The notes: generated by a model from the letters alone, not told the origin. 64,000 nt of DNA from DSPP01 sp964607165 (GCA_964607165.1 CAZSIT010000003.1:128667-192666); one strand, 5' to 3'. Counted from the stretch's first letter, positions 43,299 through 50,844 are shown. Translations and numbers: made by a program.

Positions 43299-46200
43299 AT
43301 GGGCAAACCTCGCATTTGCCCTTCTCCCCTCTCCATTTTATGGAGAGGGGCCAGGGGTGAGGCCGCTTTGGTTTTTATCTTTTTATTTTTTCTTTCCTCC
43401 CCCGCCTCCGCCCAGTTCACCCTGCTTTATCAGATAGACGGCGACACAGCCAATATTCAATTGGGGTACTCCGTAGCTTCGGCCGGGGATGTAAACGGGG
43501 ACGGCAGAGCCGATTTTATCGTTGGTGCTCGTTTTGCCGCTCCGGGCGGGCTTTTCCAGGCCGGAGCGGCGTATGTCTACTCCGGGGCCGACGGTGCACT
43601 GCTTTATCAGAAAGACGCCGCTGCGGCCGGTGACAACTTCGGCATTTCTGTTGGCGGGGCCGGAGATGTCAACAGTGATGGCAAAGCCGATTTCATCGTG
43701 GGGGCTCCTCATACCGACCCGGGCGGGCTTGGTAATGCCGGTTCAGCTTATGTCTATTCCGGGGCCACCGGCACTCTGCTTTTCCAGAAAGATGGTGCCG
43801 CCGCCGGTGACGTTTTGGGAGTTTCAGTGGCCGGGGCGGGAGATGTAAATGGAGATGGGAGAGCTGATTTTATAGTTAGCGCTTATGGTGCCGACCCGGG
43901 CGGGCTTGGTGATGCCGGTTCGGCTTACGTTTATTCCGGTGCCACCGGTACCCTCCTTTTCCAGAAAGATGGCGCCGCCGCCGGTGACCAGTTGGGTTCT
44001 TCGGTGGCCGAGGCGGGAGACGTGGATGGGGATGGAAAAGCCGACTTCATTGTCGGCGCTAATCGTGCCGACCCGGGCGGGCTTGGTGATGCCGGTTCGG
44101 CTTACGTTTATTCCGGTGCCACCGGTACCCTCCTTTTCCAGAAAGATGGCGCCGCCGCCGGTGACGTTTTGGGTGTTTCAGTTGCAGGGGCTGGGGACGT
44201 GAACGGGGATGGAAAAGCCGATTTCATTATCGGTGTTCTTCTTGCAGACCCAGGTGGACGTATTGATGCAGGCTTTGCCTTCGTTTATTCCGGTGCCACC
44301 GGCACTCTGCTTTTCCAGAAAGACGGTGCCGCCGCCGGTGACGAGTTGGGTTGGTCGGTGGCGGGGGCTGGAGACGTGAACGGGGATGGAAGAGCCGATT
44401 TTATCATCGGTGCCCGTTTTGCCGACCCGGGTGGCATCGATGCCGCCGGTTCCGCCTATATCTATTCCGGAACCACCGGTTTACTCCTTTTCCAGAAAGA
44501 TGGCGTCGTCGCCGATGATGCGCTGGGTCTCTCCGTTGCCGTAGCGGGCGATGTAAATGGAGATGGTAGGGCGGATGTTATCATCGGCGCGCCTGGTGCC
44601 GACCCGGGCGGGTTTACCGCTGCCGGTTCCGCCTTCGTTTATAGCCTCCTCGCCCCGCCCGACCCGCCGGTGAACCTTACGCCGATTTACCAAAAAAACG
44701 GTGACTCCACCGGTGATTATTTAGGTTTATCCGTTGCCGGCACGGGAGATGTGAATGGAGATGGGAAAGATGATTTTATTGTTGGCGCTCCGGGCGCGAC
44801 CTATCTTACCGAAATCGATTGTGGTCGGGTTTTTATCTATTCCGGGTCAAATGGATCACTGTACTTCCAACGCTTTGGAGGGCCTGGTGACAGTATGGGG
44901 GTTTCAGTAGCAGGAGCAGGAGATGTTGATGGAGATGGTAAGCACGATATAATCTTTGGGGGTCCAACTTCGCCTCTCCACAATGGTGCTGCCTTTGTCT
45001 ATTCGCCTTTTTCTGGCTCCTTGCTTTATCAGAAAACAGGCGGAGGCTTAAATGAGCATTTGGGCAATTCGGTCGCTGGAGTAGGCGATGTCAACGGAGA
45101 CGGAAAGGGCGATTTTATTATCGGCGCTATTTTTGCAAACCCAGGCGGGCGCGCTGGCGCCGGTTCGGCTTACGTTTATTCTGGGGCCGACGGCGCCCTC
45201 CTTTTTCAGAAAGACGGCGCCGCCGTCGGTGACCAGTTGGGTTTTTCGGTGGCCGGGATGGGAGATGTGAATGGAGATGGCAGAGCCGATTTCATTGTCG
45301 GTGCTGCTTGGGCTGACCCGGGGGGGAAAGACCACGCCGGTTCGGCTTATCTTTATTCGGGGGCCACTGGCTTACTTCTATACCAGATAGATGGTGCCGC
45401 CTTCGGTGACAATTTGGGTGTTTCAGTGGCCGGTGCGGGAGACGTGAATGGGGATGGAAAAGCTGATTTCATGGTCGGCGCTTCTAATGCCAGCCCGGGC
45501 GGACGTAGCCAGGCTGGCTCGGCTTATCTTTATTCCGGCGCCAGCGGTTCACTTCTTTTCCAGAAAGATGGTGCAACTGCAGGTGATGGGTTTGGCGCTT
45601 CGGTCGCCTCTGCGGGGGATGTGAATGGGGATGGAAGAGCAGATTTTATTGTTGGTACTCCTTTCGCCGACCCGGGCGGGCGTACCAATGCCGGCTCCGT
45701 TTTTCTCTATTCCGGCGCCAGCGGCGCTCTGCTTTACCAGAAAGATGGCGCTGACGCCGGTGACTTGCTGGGCTACTCCGTGGCCGGGGCAAGGGATGTC
45801 AATGGGGATGGAAAAGATGATATTATCATCGGCGCTCCCAATGCCAGTGGTAATTCCGGTTTAGCTTTTGTTTTTGCTGTCAACCGCAAGCCGCTTTTGG
45901 CTCCTTTGGGCACTCCCACCGGCACCAAAGGCCAGCTTTTGAACTTCACCGTCTCCGCCTCCGACTCGGATGGGTTTTTGCCGATGTTGAAAGTTGACTC
46001 GGTGACCAAACCAGCAGGAGCGGCCTTTGCAGACACTGGCAACGGCGGCGGAAATTTCGTCTGGACTCCAACTCCTTCTCAAGTCGGCGTTCACCACGTC
46101 CGCATCATCGCCTCTGATGGATTTTTGGCTGATACTCAACTTGTTACTATCACCGTTCTGGCCGATACGCTCAAATCCCAGAAAAACGGTTCCAATGTCG

Positions 46201-47522
46201 GTGACCAACTGGGCTTTGCGGTCTCTGGGGGCGGCGATGTGGATGGAGATGGGGTGGCCGATTACATCATTGGTGCCCCTTTCGCCGATGTGGGAGTTTT
46301 GGGGGAGGCCCCTGTTCTAAACGATGCCGGTTCGGCCTACGTTTATTCCGGAAAAAACGATACTTTGATTTATCAGAAAAACGGCAGTTTCGCTGGAGAA
46401 CGGGTAGGCGGCTCGGTCGGTCTTTATGGAGATGTAAATTTGGACGGAAGGGCTGATTTTATTGTCGGCGCTCCGGGGCGAAATGATTCCGCCGGGGCGG
46501 CTTACGTTTATTCCGGTTTGGATAGCAGTTTGCTGGATTCAGTTAAAGGAGTTACACCGGGCGACCGGGTCGGCGGCTCGGTCGGCATTTCGGGCGATGT
46601 AAACAGTGACGGTCACACCGACTTTATCGTCGGTGCTCCGGGAGTTAACAGTTCAACTGGAGCGGCCTATGTTTATTCCGGCATTGATGGTTCTCCGCTT
46701 TACCAAAAGATTGGTTCATCCCCCGGTGACCGGGTGGGCGGCTCGGTAGGTATTTATGGAGTCTATGCCATCATCGGTGCTCCGGGGACGAACAGTTCCA
46801 CCGGCACAGTTTTTGTTGATTCCGGTGCTACGGGAGTGCAAGTTTTTCAGAAAAACGGGACTTCTCCGGGTGAGCGGGTGGGGGGTTCGGTTGGTATTTA
46901 CACCACCGACTTCATTGTCGGCGCTCCGGGAACAAATAATTTCACCGGCTCCGCCTTTGTCTATTCTGTTTCCAGTGGTTCCCTGCGTTTCCAAGTCAAC
47001 GGTAGTTCTCCCAGCGACCGCGTAGGCGGTTCGGTAGGAATCTCTGCCGACGTGAACCGGGATGGTTTCAACGACTTTATTGTGGGCGCTCCAGGTGTTA
47101 ACGACTCTGCCGGAGCAGTCTTTGTCTATTCCGGCCTGGACAGCTCGATTCTCTTCCAAAACTTCGGCGATACAACTGGCGAACGGGTGGGCGGTTCGGT
47201 GGGCATCTTTGCCAATGCAAACGGCAGCGAACCCCGGATTCTTGTCGGCGCTCCTGGCGCTGACCCGAACAATATGCCCGATGCCGGTTCGGCTTTCATT
47301 TTCCAGCCGGTCAAAAAAGGAGACCTGAACGGCGATGGAATTTTGACCGCCGCAGATGTCGTTTGTTTGCTCAACTGTACTTTTCTGGGGCTGGCAAATC
47401 CGCCTTGCAGGTGTGATTTGGATGTGGCCGACATTGACTGCAACGGCATTCTAACCGCCGCCGACGTGGTTAAGGAACTGAATCTGGTCTTCTTGGGCAT
47501 TTTCTCGAACTGCTCGCTGTAG
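43299..47522 (+). CDS. Giant secreted 21-blade FG-GAP (integrin-type) propeller protein with C-terminal dockerin-like pair
   Basis: 1407 residues from ATG 43299; TTG 43368 would give a more normal signal peptide. Residues up to about 23 are encoded by REP-like palindromes, then comes LVFIFLFFLSSPASAQ. Fourteen FG-GAP blades of about 60 residues follow (GDVNGDGRADFIVGA type), then an Ig-like module (VGVHHVRIIASDGFLADTQ), seven more blades, and two EF-hand-like dockerin repeats (GDLNGDGILTAADVVCLLN, ADIDCNGILTAADVVKELN). Most blades carry DxNxDG calcium loops; blades 18 and 19 lack them. Likely a secreted adhesion or binding protein; no enzyme domain is seen. The C-terminal third is paralogous to the gene at 28529. 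Confidence 0.9.
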   Translation: MGKPRICPSPLSILWRGARGEAALVFIFLFFLSSPASAQFTLLYQIDGDTANIQLGYSVASAGDVNGDGRADFIVGARFAAPGGLFQAGAAYVYSGADGALLYQKDAAAAGDNFGISVGGAGDVNSDGKADFIVGAPHTDPGGLGNAGSAYVYSGATGTLLFQKDGAAAGDVLGVSVAGAGDVNGDGRADFIVSAYGADPGGLGDAGSAYVYSGATGTLLFQKDGAAAGDQLGSSVAEAGDVDGDGKADFIVGANRADPGGLGDAGSAYVYSGATGTLLFQKDGAAAGDVLGVSVAGAGDVNGDGKADFIIGVLLADPGGRIDAGFAFVYSGATGTLLFQKDGAAAGDELGWSVAGAGDVNGDGRADFIIGARFADPGGIDAAGSAYIYSGTTGLLLFQKDGVVADDALGLSVAVAGDVNGDGRADVIIGAPGADPGGFTAAGSAFVYSLLAPPDPPVNLTPIYQKNGDSTGDYLGLSVAGTGDVNGDGKDDFIVGAPGATYLTEIDCGRVFIYSGSNGSLYFQRFGGPGDSMGVSVAGAGDVDGDGKHDIIFGGPTSPLHNGAAFVYSPFSGSLLYQKTGGGLNEHLGNSVAGVGDVNGDGKGDFIIGAIFANPGGRAGAGSAYVYSGADGALLFQKDGAAVGDQLGFSVAGMGDVNGDGRADFIVGAAWADPGGKDHAGSAYLYSGATGLLLYQIDGAAFGDNLGVSVAGAGDVNGDGKADFMVGASNASPGGRSQAGSAYLYSGASGSLLFQKDGATAGDGFGASVASAGDVNGDGRADFIVGTPFADPGGRTNAGSVFLYSGASGALLYQKDGADAGDLLGYSVAGARDVNGDGKDDIIIGAPNASGNSGLAFVFAVNRKPLLAPLGTPTGTKGQLLNFTVSASDSDGFLPMLKVDSVTKPAGAAFADTGNGGGNFVWTPTPSQVGVHHVRIIASDGFLADTQLVTITVLADTLKSQKNGSNVGDQLGFAVSGGGDVDGDGVADYIIGAPFADVGVLGEAPVLNDAGSAYVYSGKNDTLIYQKNGSFAGERVGGSVGLYGDVNLDGRADFIVGAPGRNDSAGAAYVYSGLDSSLLDSVKGVTPGDRVGGSVGISGDVNSDGHTDFIVGAPGVNSSTGAAYVYSGIDGSPLYQKIGSSPGDRVGGSVGIYGVYAIIGAPGTNSSTGTVFVDSGATGVQVFQKNGTSPGERVGGSVGIYTTDFIVGAPGTNNFTGSAFVYSVSSGSLRFQVNGSSPSDRVGGSVGISADVNRDGFNDFIVGAPGVNDSAGAVFVYSGLDSSILFQNFGDTTGERVGGSVGIFANANGSEPRILVGAPGADPNNMPDAGSAFIFQPVKKGDLNGDGILTAADVVCLLNCTFLGLANPPCRCDLDVADIDCNGILTAADVVKELNLVFLGIFSNCSL
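43301..43350 (+). repeat. Pair of palindromes inside the N-terminus of the FG-GAP gene
   Basis: GGGCAAACCTCGCATTTGCCC (43301-43321) and CCCCTCTCC/GGAGAGGGG (43326-43350). Both resemble REP-like units seen between genes. They lie between the ATG and the signal peptide, so they may be leader DNA or an in-frame addition. Confidence 0.7.
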
Positions 47523-47564
47523 TCCTATCCTTCTTATTTCTTTATATTCCGATAAGGAAAAATA

Positions 47565-48263
47565 ATGGAGAAAGCTTCTTTCAAAACAATAGACTTTTTC
47601 CCCACCGAAGCTTTGGGGAAATCAGCAGATATTTTGGCCGGCTTTTTTCTTTCCAAAACCCCGGTCGAAAAGAAAGAAGAATTCTTTCGAACCGCTTGGG
47701 CCCAGGCCGGTTTTCCGGCCAAGCTTCCTTTGTTTTTAAAACAGGTTCATTCCGGAATTGTTCATACTTTTGACCACGCTAATTTTCCTGCCTCCGCTCC
47801 ACCGGGGGATGGAATAATTACCCATTCAAAAGAAGCGTTCATCGTTATTCAGGTCGCCGATTGTCTGCCGGTTTTGTTGTTTGATCCGGTTAAAAAGCGG
47901 ATTGCCGGTGCGCACGCAGGATGGAAAGGAAGTTTGCTGGGTATTGCCCAAACTGTTGCCCGTAAGTTGGTTCACTTGGGTACTAACCCCTCCGATTTGC
48001 GCATTTGGTTTGGCCCCTCCATACACGCCTGTTGTTACGAAGTGGATATCGAGCGCTCGGTTTTATTTCCTCGTCGAAATGGCTCTGAACGATATATCGA
48101 CCTTGTATCTTTCAATCGGCGGCTGCTTGAAGAGGCCGGTGTTAAACCGCAAGCGATTCAAGTCGATTCGCGCTGCACTGCCTGCTCGGCGGAAAAGCTG
48201 CCTTCCTATCGTAGGGAAGGGAAAAAGGCTGGCCGGATTTTTGCCTTTATAGCTTTGGGTTAA
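47565..48263 (+). CDS. pgeF: Peptidoglycan editing factor PgeF / YfiH-type laccase-domain protein
   Basis: 232 residues of the YfiH/LACC1 family (multi-copper-oxidase-like name, but a purine nucleoside-active fold). Visible motifs: LKQVHSGIVHTFD (His about 62), VADCLPVLLFDP (Cys about 104), AGAHAGWKGS (His about 119), GPSIHACCYEV and the end motif SRCTACS...SYRREGKKAGR. Some members hydrolyse or phosphorolyse purine nucleosides; E. coli YfiH/PgeF prevents misincorporation into peptidoglycan precursors. It stands 42 nt after the FG-GAP gene. Confidence 0.92.
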   Translation: MEKASFKTIDFFPTEALGKSADILAGFFLSKTPVEKKEEFFRTAWAQAGFPAKLPLFLKQVHSGIVHTFDHANFPASAPPGDGIITHSKEAFIVIQVADCLPVLLFDPVKKRIAGAHAGWKGSLLGIAQTVARKLVHLGTNPSDLRIWFGPSIHACCYEVDIERSVLFPRRNGSERYIDLVSFNRRLLEEAGVKPQAIQVDSRCTACSAEKLPSYRREGKKAGRIFAFIALG

Positions 48264-48340
48264 GGAACTTTTCGATAGGCCGATATTATAAACAGGTAGA
48301 TGGTATGGCTTATGTCATTAATCGTAAAAAAGGAGTGCAT

Positions 48341-48925
48341 ATGATGCGCAAAATGGTTTTGACGGTCGCGGGGACTGCTTTAATCAGTTCTTCGGCCTGG
48401 GCACTTTTGGGTACCGGCTTTGGAGTTCGCGGCGGCCTGGTTTCCAATTATCAAATCGGCGGCGCGCCTGCGGGTGTGCCGATTCCGAAAAAACTGACGA
48501 TGCTGGGGGTGCATACCGCTTTTTCCACCATTCCGGCCTTTGTGGTGGAAGGCTCGCTGGAATACAACTGGAAACAGGAGGGTTACAGCGATTCCACCTA
48601 CGGCAACTACAAGCTGCGGATAAATGATTTTTCAGCCAACGCTTTTGCCAAAGTCCGGGTTCCAATGTCGACTTTGAAGCCGTATGTGGGGGTGGGGCTT
48701 GGCTTTCACCGCCTGGTCTATTCGGTTTCCAATTCTTCCGGCACGGCGCCGATTCCGCCGGACGACGTGACCAAGCCGGCCTACCATGCGCTGATAGGGG
48801 CCGCCTTTGCGCCGCCTTTGATGCCGTTTGAGGTTTTCGGCGAATACCGCTGGACCTGGGTTAACACCGCCAACAAAAAGACCAAGTTCCCGACCCTCTT
48901 GGCCGGAGCAACGTTAAAGCTGTAA
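48341..48925 (+). CDS. Small outer-membrane beta-barrel protein
   Basis: About 194 residues from ATG 48341, chosen because AAAAGGAG lies 7 nt upstream; ATG 48305 is the upstream alternative. Signal peptide MMRKMVLTVAGTALISSSAWA, then repeated strands (GFGVRGGLVSNYQI, PYVGVGLGFHRLVYSVS, EVFGEYRWTWVNT, FPTLLAGATLKL) typical of an eight-stranded OmpA/OmpW-like barrel. The substrate or partner is unknown. A perfect bidirectional terminator follows. Confidence 0.75.
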   Translation: MMRKMVLTVAGTALISSSAWALLGTGFGVRGGLVSNYQIGGAPAGVPIPKKLTMLGVHTAFSTIPAFVVEGSLEYNWKQEGYSDSTYGNYKLRINDFSANAFAKVRVPMSTLKPYVGVGLGFHRLVYSVSNSSGTAPIPPDDVTKPAYHALIGAAFAPPLMPFEVFGEYRWTWVNTANKKTKFPTLLAGATLKL

Positions 48926-48932
48926 ATCCAGC

Positions 48933-48974
48933 TTTTTAGCCGGGAAGGGTTTAAACCCTTCCCGGCTAAAAAAA
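48933..48974 (+). terminator. Perfect bidirectional terminator
   Basis: A complete palindrome: TTTTTAGCCGGGAAGGG, TTTAAA in the centre, then CCCTTCCCGGCTAAAAA. The stem has about 15 G-C-rich pairs with T- and A-runs on each side. It stops the barrel gene and insulates the cold-shock promoter, which starts 14 nt later. Confidence 0.93.
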
Positions 48975-48987
48975 GGCCACAAAGCGC

Positions 48988-49016
48988 TTGACAAAATGGG
49001 TTGGATGAGTTATTAT
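48988..49016 (+). promoter_or_regulatory. Strong sigma-70 promoter of the cold-shock array
   Basis: TTGACA (48988-48993), 17-nt spacer, TATTAT (49011-49016); near-consensus. The start point would be about 49023, giving a leader of about 230 nt before csp1, as in classical cold-shock genes. Confidence 0.85.
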
Positions 49017-49022
49017 AGGGTT

Positions 49023-49116
49023 GCGTAAGGAAGTATTGGTTTTGGAGGAAAGAGATTTTTAGGAAGAAAGACCCGCTGTGGGTGGAAGAACGCCCGCAGG
49101 CGGGGTTTTATTTTTG
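49023..49116 (+). promoter_or_regulatory. Cold-shock leader with terminator-like hairpin (attenuator or small RNA)
   Basis: From the predicted start point, an unstructured GGAGGAAAGAG-rich segment leads to a long hairpin at 49071-49106 (outer stem CCCGC/GCGGG with TG/CA, inner stem GGGTG/CGCCC around GAAGAA), followed by TTTATTTTT (49107-49115). This is a good intrinsic terminator about 95 nt into the leader. It either attenuates the csp array or ends a short RNA. The rest of the leader to 49255 has no gene; AGGAGGTGCGTG at 49189 may start a short leader ORF that runs into csp1. Confidence 0.65.
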
Positions 49117-49255
49117 CAAAGAAGACAAAAGGGGAAAATAAGCTCACAGCAACAACTTCATTGAAAATAGAGGATGTCACGTCGCTTGAGGAGGTGCGTG
49201 CCGTCCGGTAAATATTTCAGGAGAATAACAAGCAAATTGAAAGGTGGTGAGAGTT

Positions 49256-49456
49256 TTGGCACAGGGTACTGTTAAATGGTTTAATGACGCAAAAGGCTTC
49301 GGCTTTATCCGGATGGATGATGGAAAGGAAGTTTTCGTTCACTACACGGCGCTAGCCGATAAAGGTTTCAAGTCGTTAAAGGAAGGAGACCCCGTTCGCT
49401 TCGATGTGGTAGATGGCCCCAAAGGGCCGCAGGCCGCCAATGTGGAGAAGGCGTAA
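49256..49456 (+). CDS. Cold-shock protein, copy 1 (TTG start)
   Basis: 66 residues from TTG 49256 (AQGTVKWFNDAKGFGFIRMD), with RNP1 KGFGFI and RNP2 VFVHY. This is a complete CspA-type OB fold that binds single-stranded nucleic acid and melts RNA structure in the cold. The sequence AAGGTGGTGA just upstream is a near-perfect Shine-Dalgarno, which makes the TTG the start; the GTG codons at 49244 and 49247 lie inside that ribosome site and would add VRV residues not usual for the family. Confidence 0.92.
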   Translation: MAQGTVKWFNDAKGFGFIRMDDGKEVFVHYTALADKGFKSLKEGDPVRFDVVDGPKGPQAANVEKA

Positions 49457-49511
49457 CATACTTTGCTGGCGACGGTTCAAAACATGGCAAAAAGGCTGTG
49501 TTAGAGTAAAT

Positions 49512-49566
49512 CCCCGTTTTCCGAAAAAGGAAAAGTGGGGTAAGGTAACAACGTAATGCAGGTAAG
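49512..49566 (+). promoter_or_regulatory. Hairpin and conserved linker before csp copy 2
   Basis: CCCC-G-TTTTCC pairs with GGAAAA-GT-GGGG (49512-49540) and is followed by AACAACGTAAT and the AAGGTGGTGA ribosome site. The stem sequence differs from those before copies 3 to 5, but its position and the ACAAYGTAAY linker are shared. Confidence 0.6.
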
Positions 49567-49578
49567 GTGGTGAGAAAT

Positions 49579-49779
49579 TTGGCACAGGGTACGGTTAAAT
49601 GGTTTGACAACAAAAAAGGATACGGCTTTCTCCGTATGGACGACGGCAAGGAAGTCTTTGTCCATTTCACGGCGATTGTCGACGACGGTTTCAAGTCTTT
49701 GAAAGAAGGCGATGCCGTCCGCTTTGACGTCGTCGATGGCCCCAAAGGGCCGCAGGCGGCCAACGTAGTGAAGGCTTAA
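49579..49779 (+). CDS. Cold-shock protein, copy 2 (TTG start)
   Basis: 66 residues from TTG 49579 with RNP1 KGYGFLR and RNP2 VFVHF. Same role as copy 1: a small OB-fold RNA/ssDNA-binding protein. AAGGTGGTGAG upstream supports the TTG start. It differs from the others by WFDNKKGYGF and by Phe in place of Tyr at the end of RNP2. The array has the same orientation and no visible promoter between copies, so it is likely one transcript. Confidence 0.92.
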   Translation: MAQGTVKWFDNKKGYGFLRMDDGKEVFVHFTAIVDDGFKSLKEGDAVRFDVVDGPKGPQAANVVKA

Positions 49780-49817
49780 AATTTTCCCCCGCTAAAACGG
49801 GGGAGAGCAACAGAAGT

Positions 49818-49908
49818 GGCATTATGCCAAAATGGGTTTCCGTCCGTTAGATAAAACGGCGGGCGGAAGGCCCAGCAACAATGTAACAGATATAAGGTGG
49901 TGATTTTC
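49818..49908 (+). promoter_or_regulatory. Double-hairpin leader element before csp copy 3
   Basis: First a small hairpin GGCATTATGCC (49818-49828). Then an outer TGGG/CCCA stem encloses TTCCGTCCG pairing with CGGGCGGAA (49838-49868), nine base pairs. GCAACAATGTAAC and the ribosome site AAGGTGGTGAT follow. The same layout is repeated before copies 4 and 5. Confidence 0.65.
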
Positions 49909-50109
49909 TTGGCACAAGGTACCGTTAAATGGTTTAACGACGCAAAAGGCTTTGGTTTTCTCCGCAAGGATGATGGCGAAGAGGTTTTTGTGCACTATAC
50001 GGCGATAGCTGATAAGGGCTTCAAGTCGTTAAAAGAGGGCGAAGCTGTTCGCTTTGATGTAGTCAGTGGCCCTAAAGGGCCGCAGGCGGCGAACGTAGAG
50101 AAGGCCTAA
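49909..50109 (+). CDS. Cold-shock protein, copy 3 (TTG start)
   Basis: 66 residues from TTG 49909; RNP1 KGFGFLR and RNP2 VFVHY intact. The region after its stop (ATTCAG-type palindrome TTCAGCGCTGAA, then CCCGCCGCAGGTGGGCC) is nearly identical to the region after copy 4, showing that gene and spacer were duplicated together recently. AAGGTGGTGAT precedes the start. Confidence 0.92.
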   Translation: MAQGTVKWFNDAKGFGFLRKDDGEEVFVHYTAIADKGFKSLKEGEAVRFDVVSGPKGPQAANVEKA

Positions 50110-50159
50110 AGCCTTCAGCGCTGAAAACCCGCCGCAGGTGGGCCAGCGCAATTGAAACA

Positions 50160-50239
50160 GGCATTATGCCAAAATGGGTTCCCGTCCGTACGGACGGGGT
50201 GCCCAAGAACAACGTAACACAGTTAAGGTGGTGATTTTT
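50160..50239 (+). promoter_or_regulatory. Double-hairpin leader element before csp copy 4
   Basis: GGCATTATGCC (50160-50170), then an outer TGGG/CCCA stem around CCCGTCC-GTAC-GGACGGG (inner stem near 50181-50198). The inner stem differs in sequence from that before copies 3 and 5 but still pairs fully. AGAACAACGTAAC and AAGGTGGTGAT follow. Confidence 0.65.
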
Positions 50240-50440
50240 CTGGCACAGGGTACCGTAAAATGGTTTAACGATGCAAAAGGCTTTGGTTTTGTCCGTATGG
50301 ACGATGGCAAAGAAGTTTTTGTGCACTATTCGGCAATTGTCGATAAGGGCTTCAAGTCGTTGGCCGAAGGTGATACCATCCGCTTCGACATAGTCGAAGG
50401 TCCAAAAGGGCCGCAGGCGGCGAACGTAGAGAAGGCCTAA
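50240..50440 (+). CDS. Cold-shock protein, copy 4 (CTG start)
   Basis: 66 residues if translation begins at CTG 50240, the codon aligned with the TTG starts of copies 1 to 3; the ribosome site AAGGTGGTGAT is conserved. GTG 50228/50231 are alternatives but fall inside that site. RNP1 KGFGFVR and RNP2 VFVHY are intact. It shares LAEGDTIRFDIVEGPKG with copy 5, so these two are the closest pair. Confidence 0.9.
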   Translation: MAQGTVKWFNDAKGFGFVRMDDGKEVFVHYSAIVDKGFKSLAEGDTIRFDIVEGPKGPQAANVEKA

Positions 50441-50490
50441 AGCCTTCAGCGCTGAAAACCCGCCGCAGGTGGGCCAGCGCAATTGAAACA

Positions 50491-50581
50491 GGCATTATGC
50501 CAAAATGGGTTTCCGTCCGACAGATAAAATGGCGGGCGGAAGGCCCAGCAACAATGTAACAGATATAAGGTGGTGATTTTT
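50491..50581 (+). promoter_or_regulatory. Double-hairpin leader element before csp copy 5
   Basis: GGCATTATGCC (50491-50501), an outer TGGG/CCCA stem (50506-50546) around TTCCGTCCG/CGGGCGGAA, then GCAACAATGTAAC and AAGGTGGTGAT. The loop differs from copy 3 (ACAGATAAAATGG versus TTAGATAAAACGG) while the stem is unchanged. Confidence 0.65.
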
Positions 50582-50782
50582 CTGGCACAGGGTACCGTAA
50601 AATGGTTTAACGACTCAAAAGGCTTTGGTTTTGTCCGTATGGACGATGGCAAAGAGGTTTTTGTACACTATTCGGCAATTGTCGATAAGGGTTTCAAGTC
50701 GTTGGCCGAAGGTGATACCATCCGCTTCGACGTAGTCGAAGGTCCAAAAGGGCCGCAAGCGGCGAACGTCGTAAAGGCGTAG
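50582..50782 (+). CDS. Cold-shock protein, copy 5 (CTG start)
   Basis: 66 residues from CTG 50582, equivalent to the TTG of copies 1 to 3. RNP1 KGFGFVR and RNP2 VFVHY are intact. Apart from a few residues (NDSKGFG, DVVEGPKG, AANVVKA) it equals copy 4. It is the last gene of the array and is followed by a strong terminator. Confidence 0.9.
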   Translation: MAQGTVKWFNDSKGFGFVRMDDGKEVFVHYSAIVDKGFKSLAEGDTIRFDVVEGPKGPQAANVVKA

Positions 50783-50796
50783 GTTCTCCTAAACCA

Positions 50797-50827
50797 AAAC
50801 CCCTCCGGGCAATCGGAGGGGTTTTTT
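50797..50827 (+). terminator. Terminator of the cold-shock array
   Basis: ACCCCTCCG pairs with CGGAGGGGT around GGCAAT and is followed by TTTTTT. It lies 15 nt after the stop of copy 5. Confidence 0.95.
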
Positions 50828-50844
50828 ATATCATTGATTTTTTT

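Noticed and set aside
49244..50782. Regularly spaced repeats suggesting a CRISPR array
   Set aside because: The repeated units are 201-nt cold-shock genes with RNP motifs plus related spacers, far too long for CRISPR.
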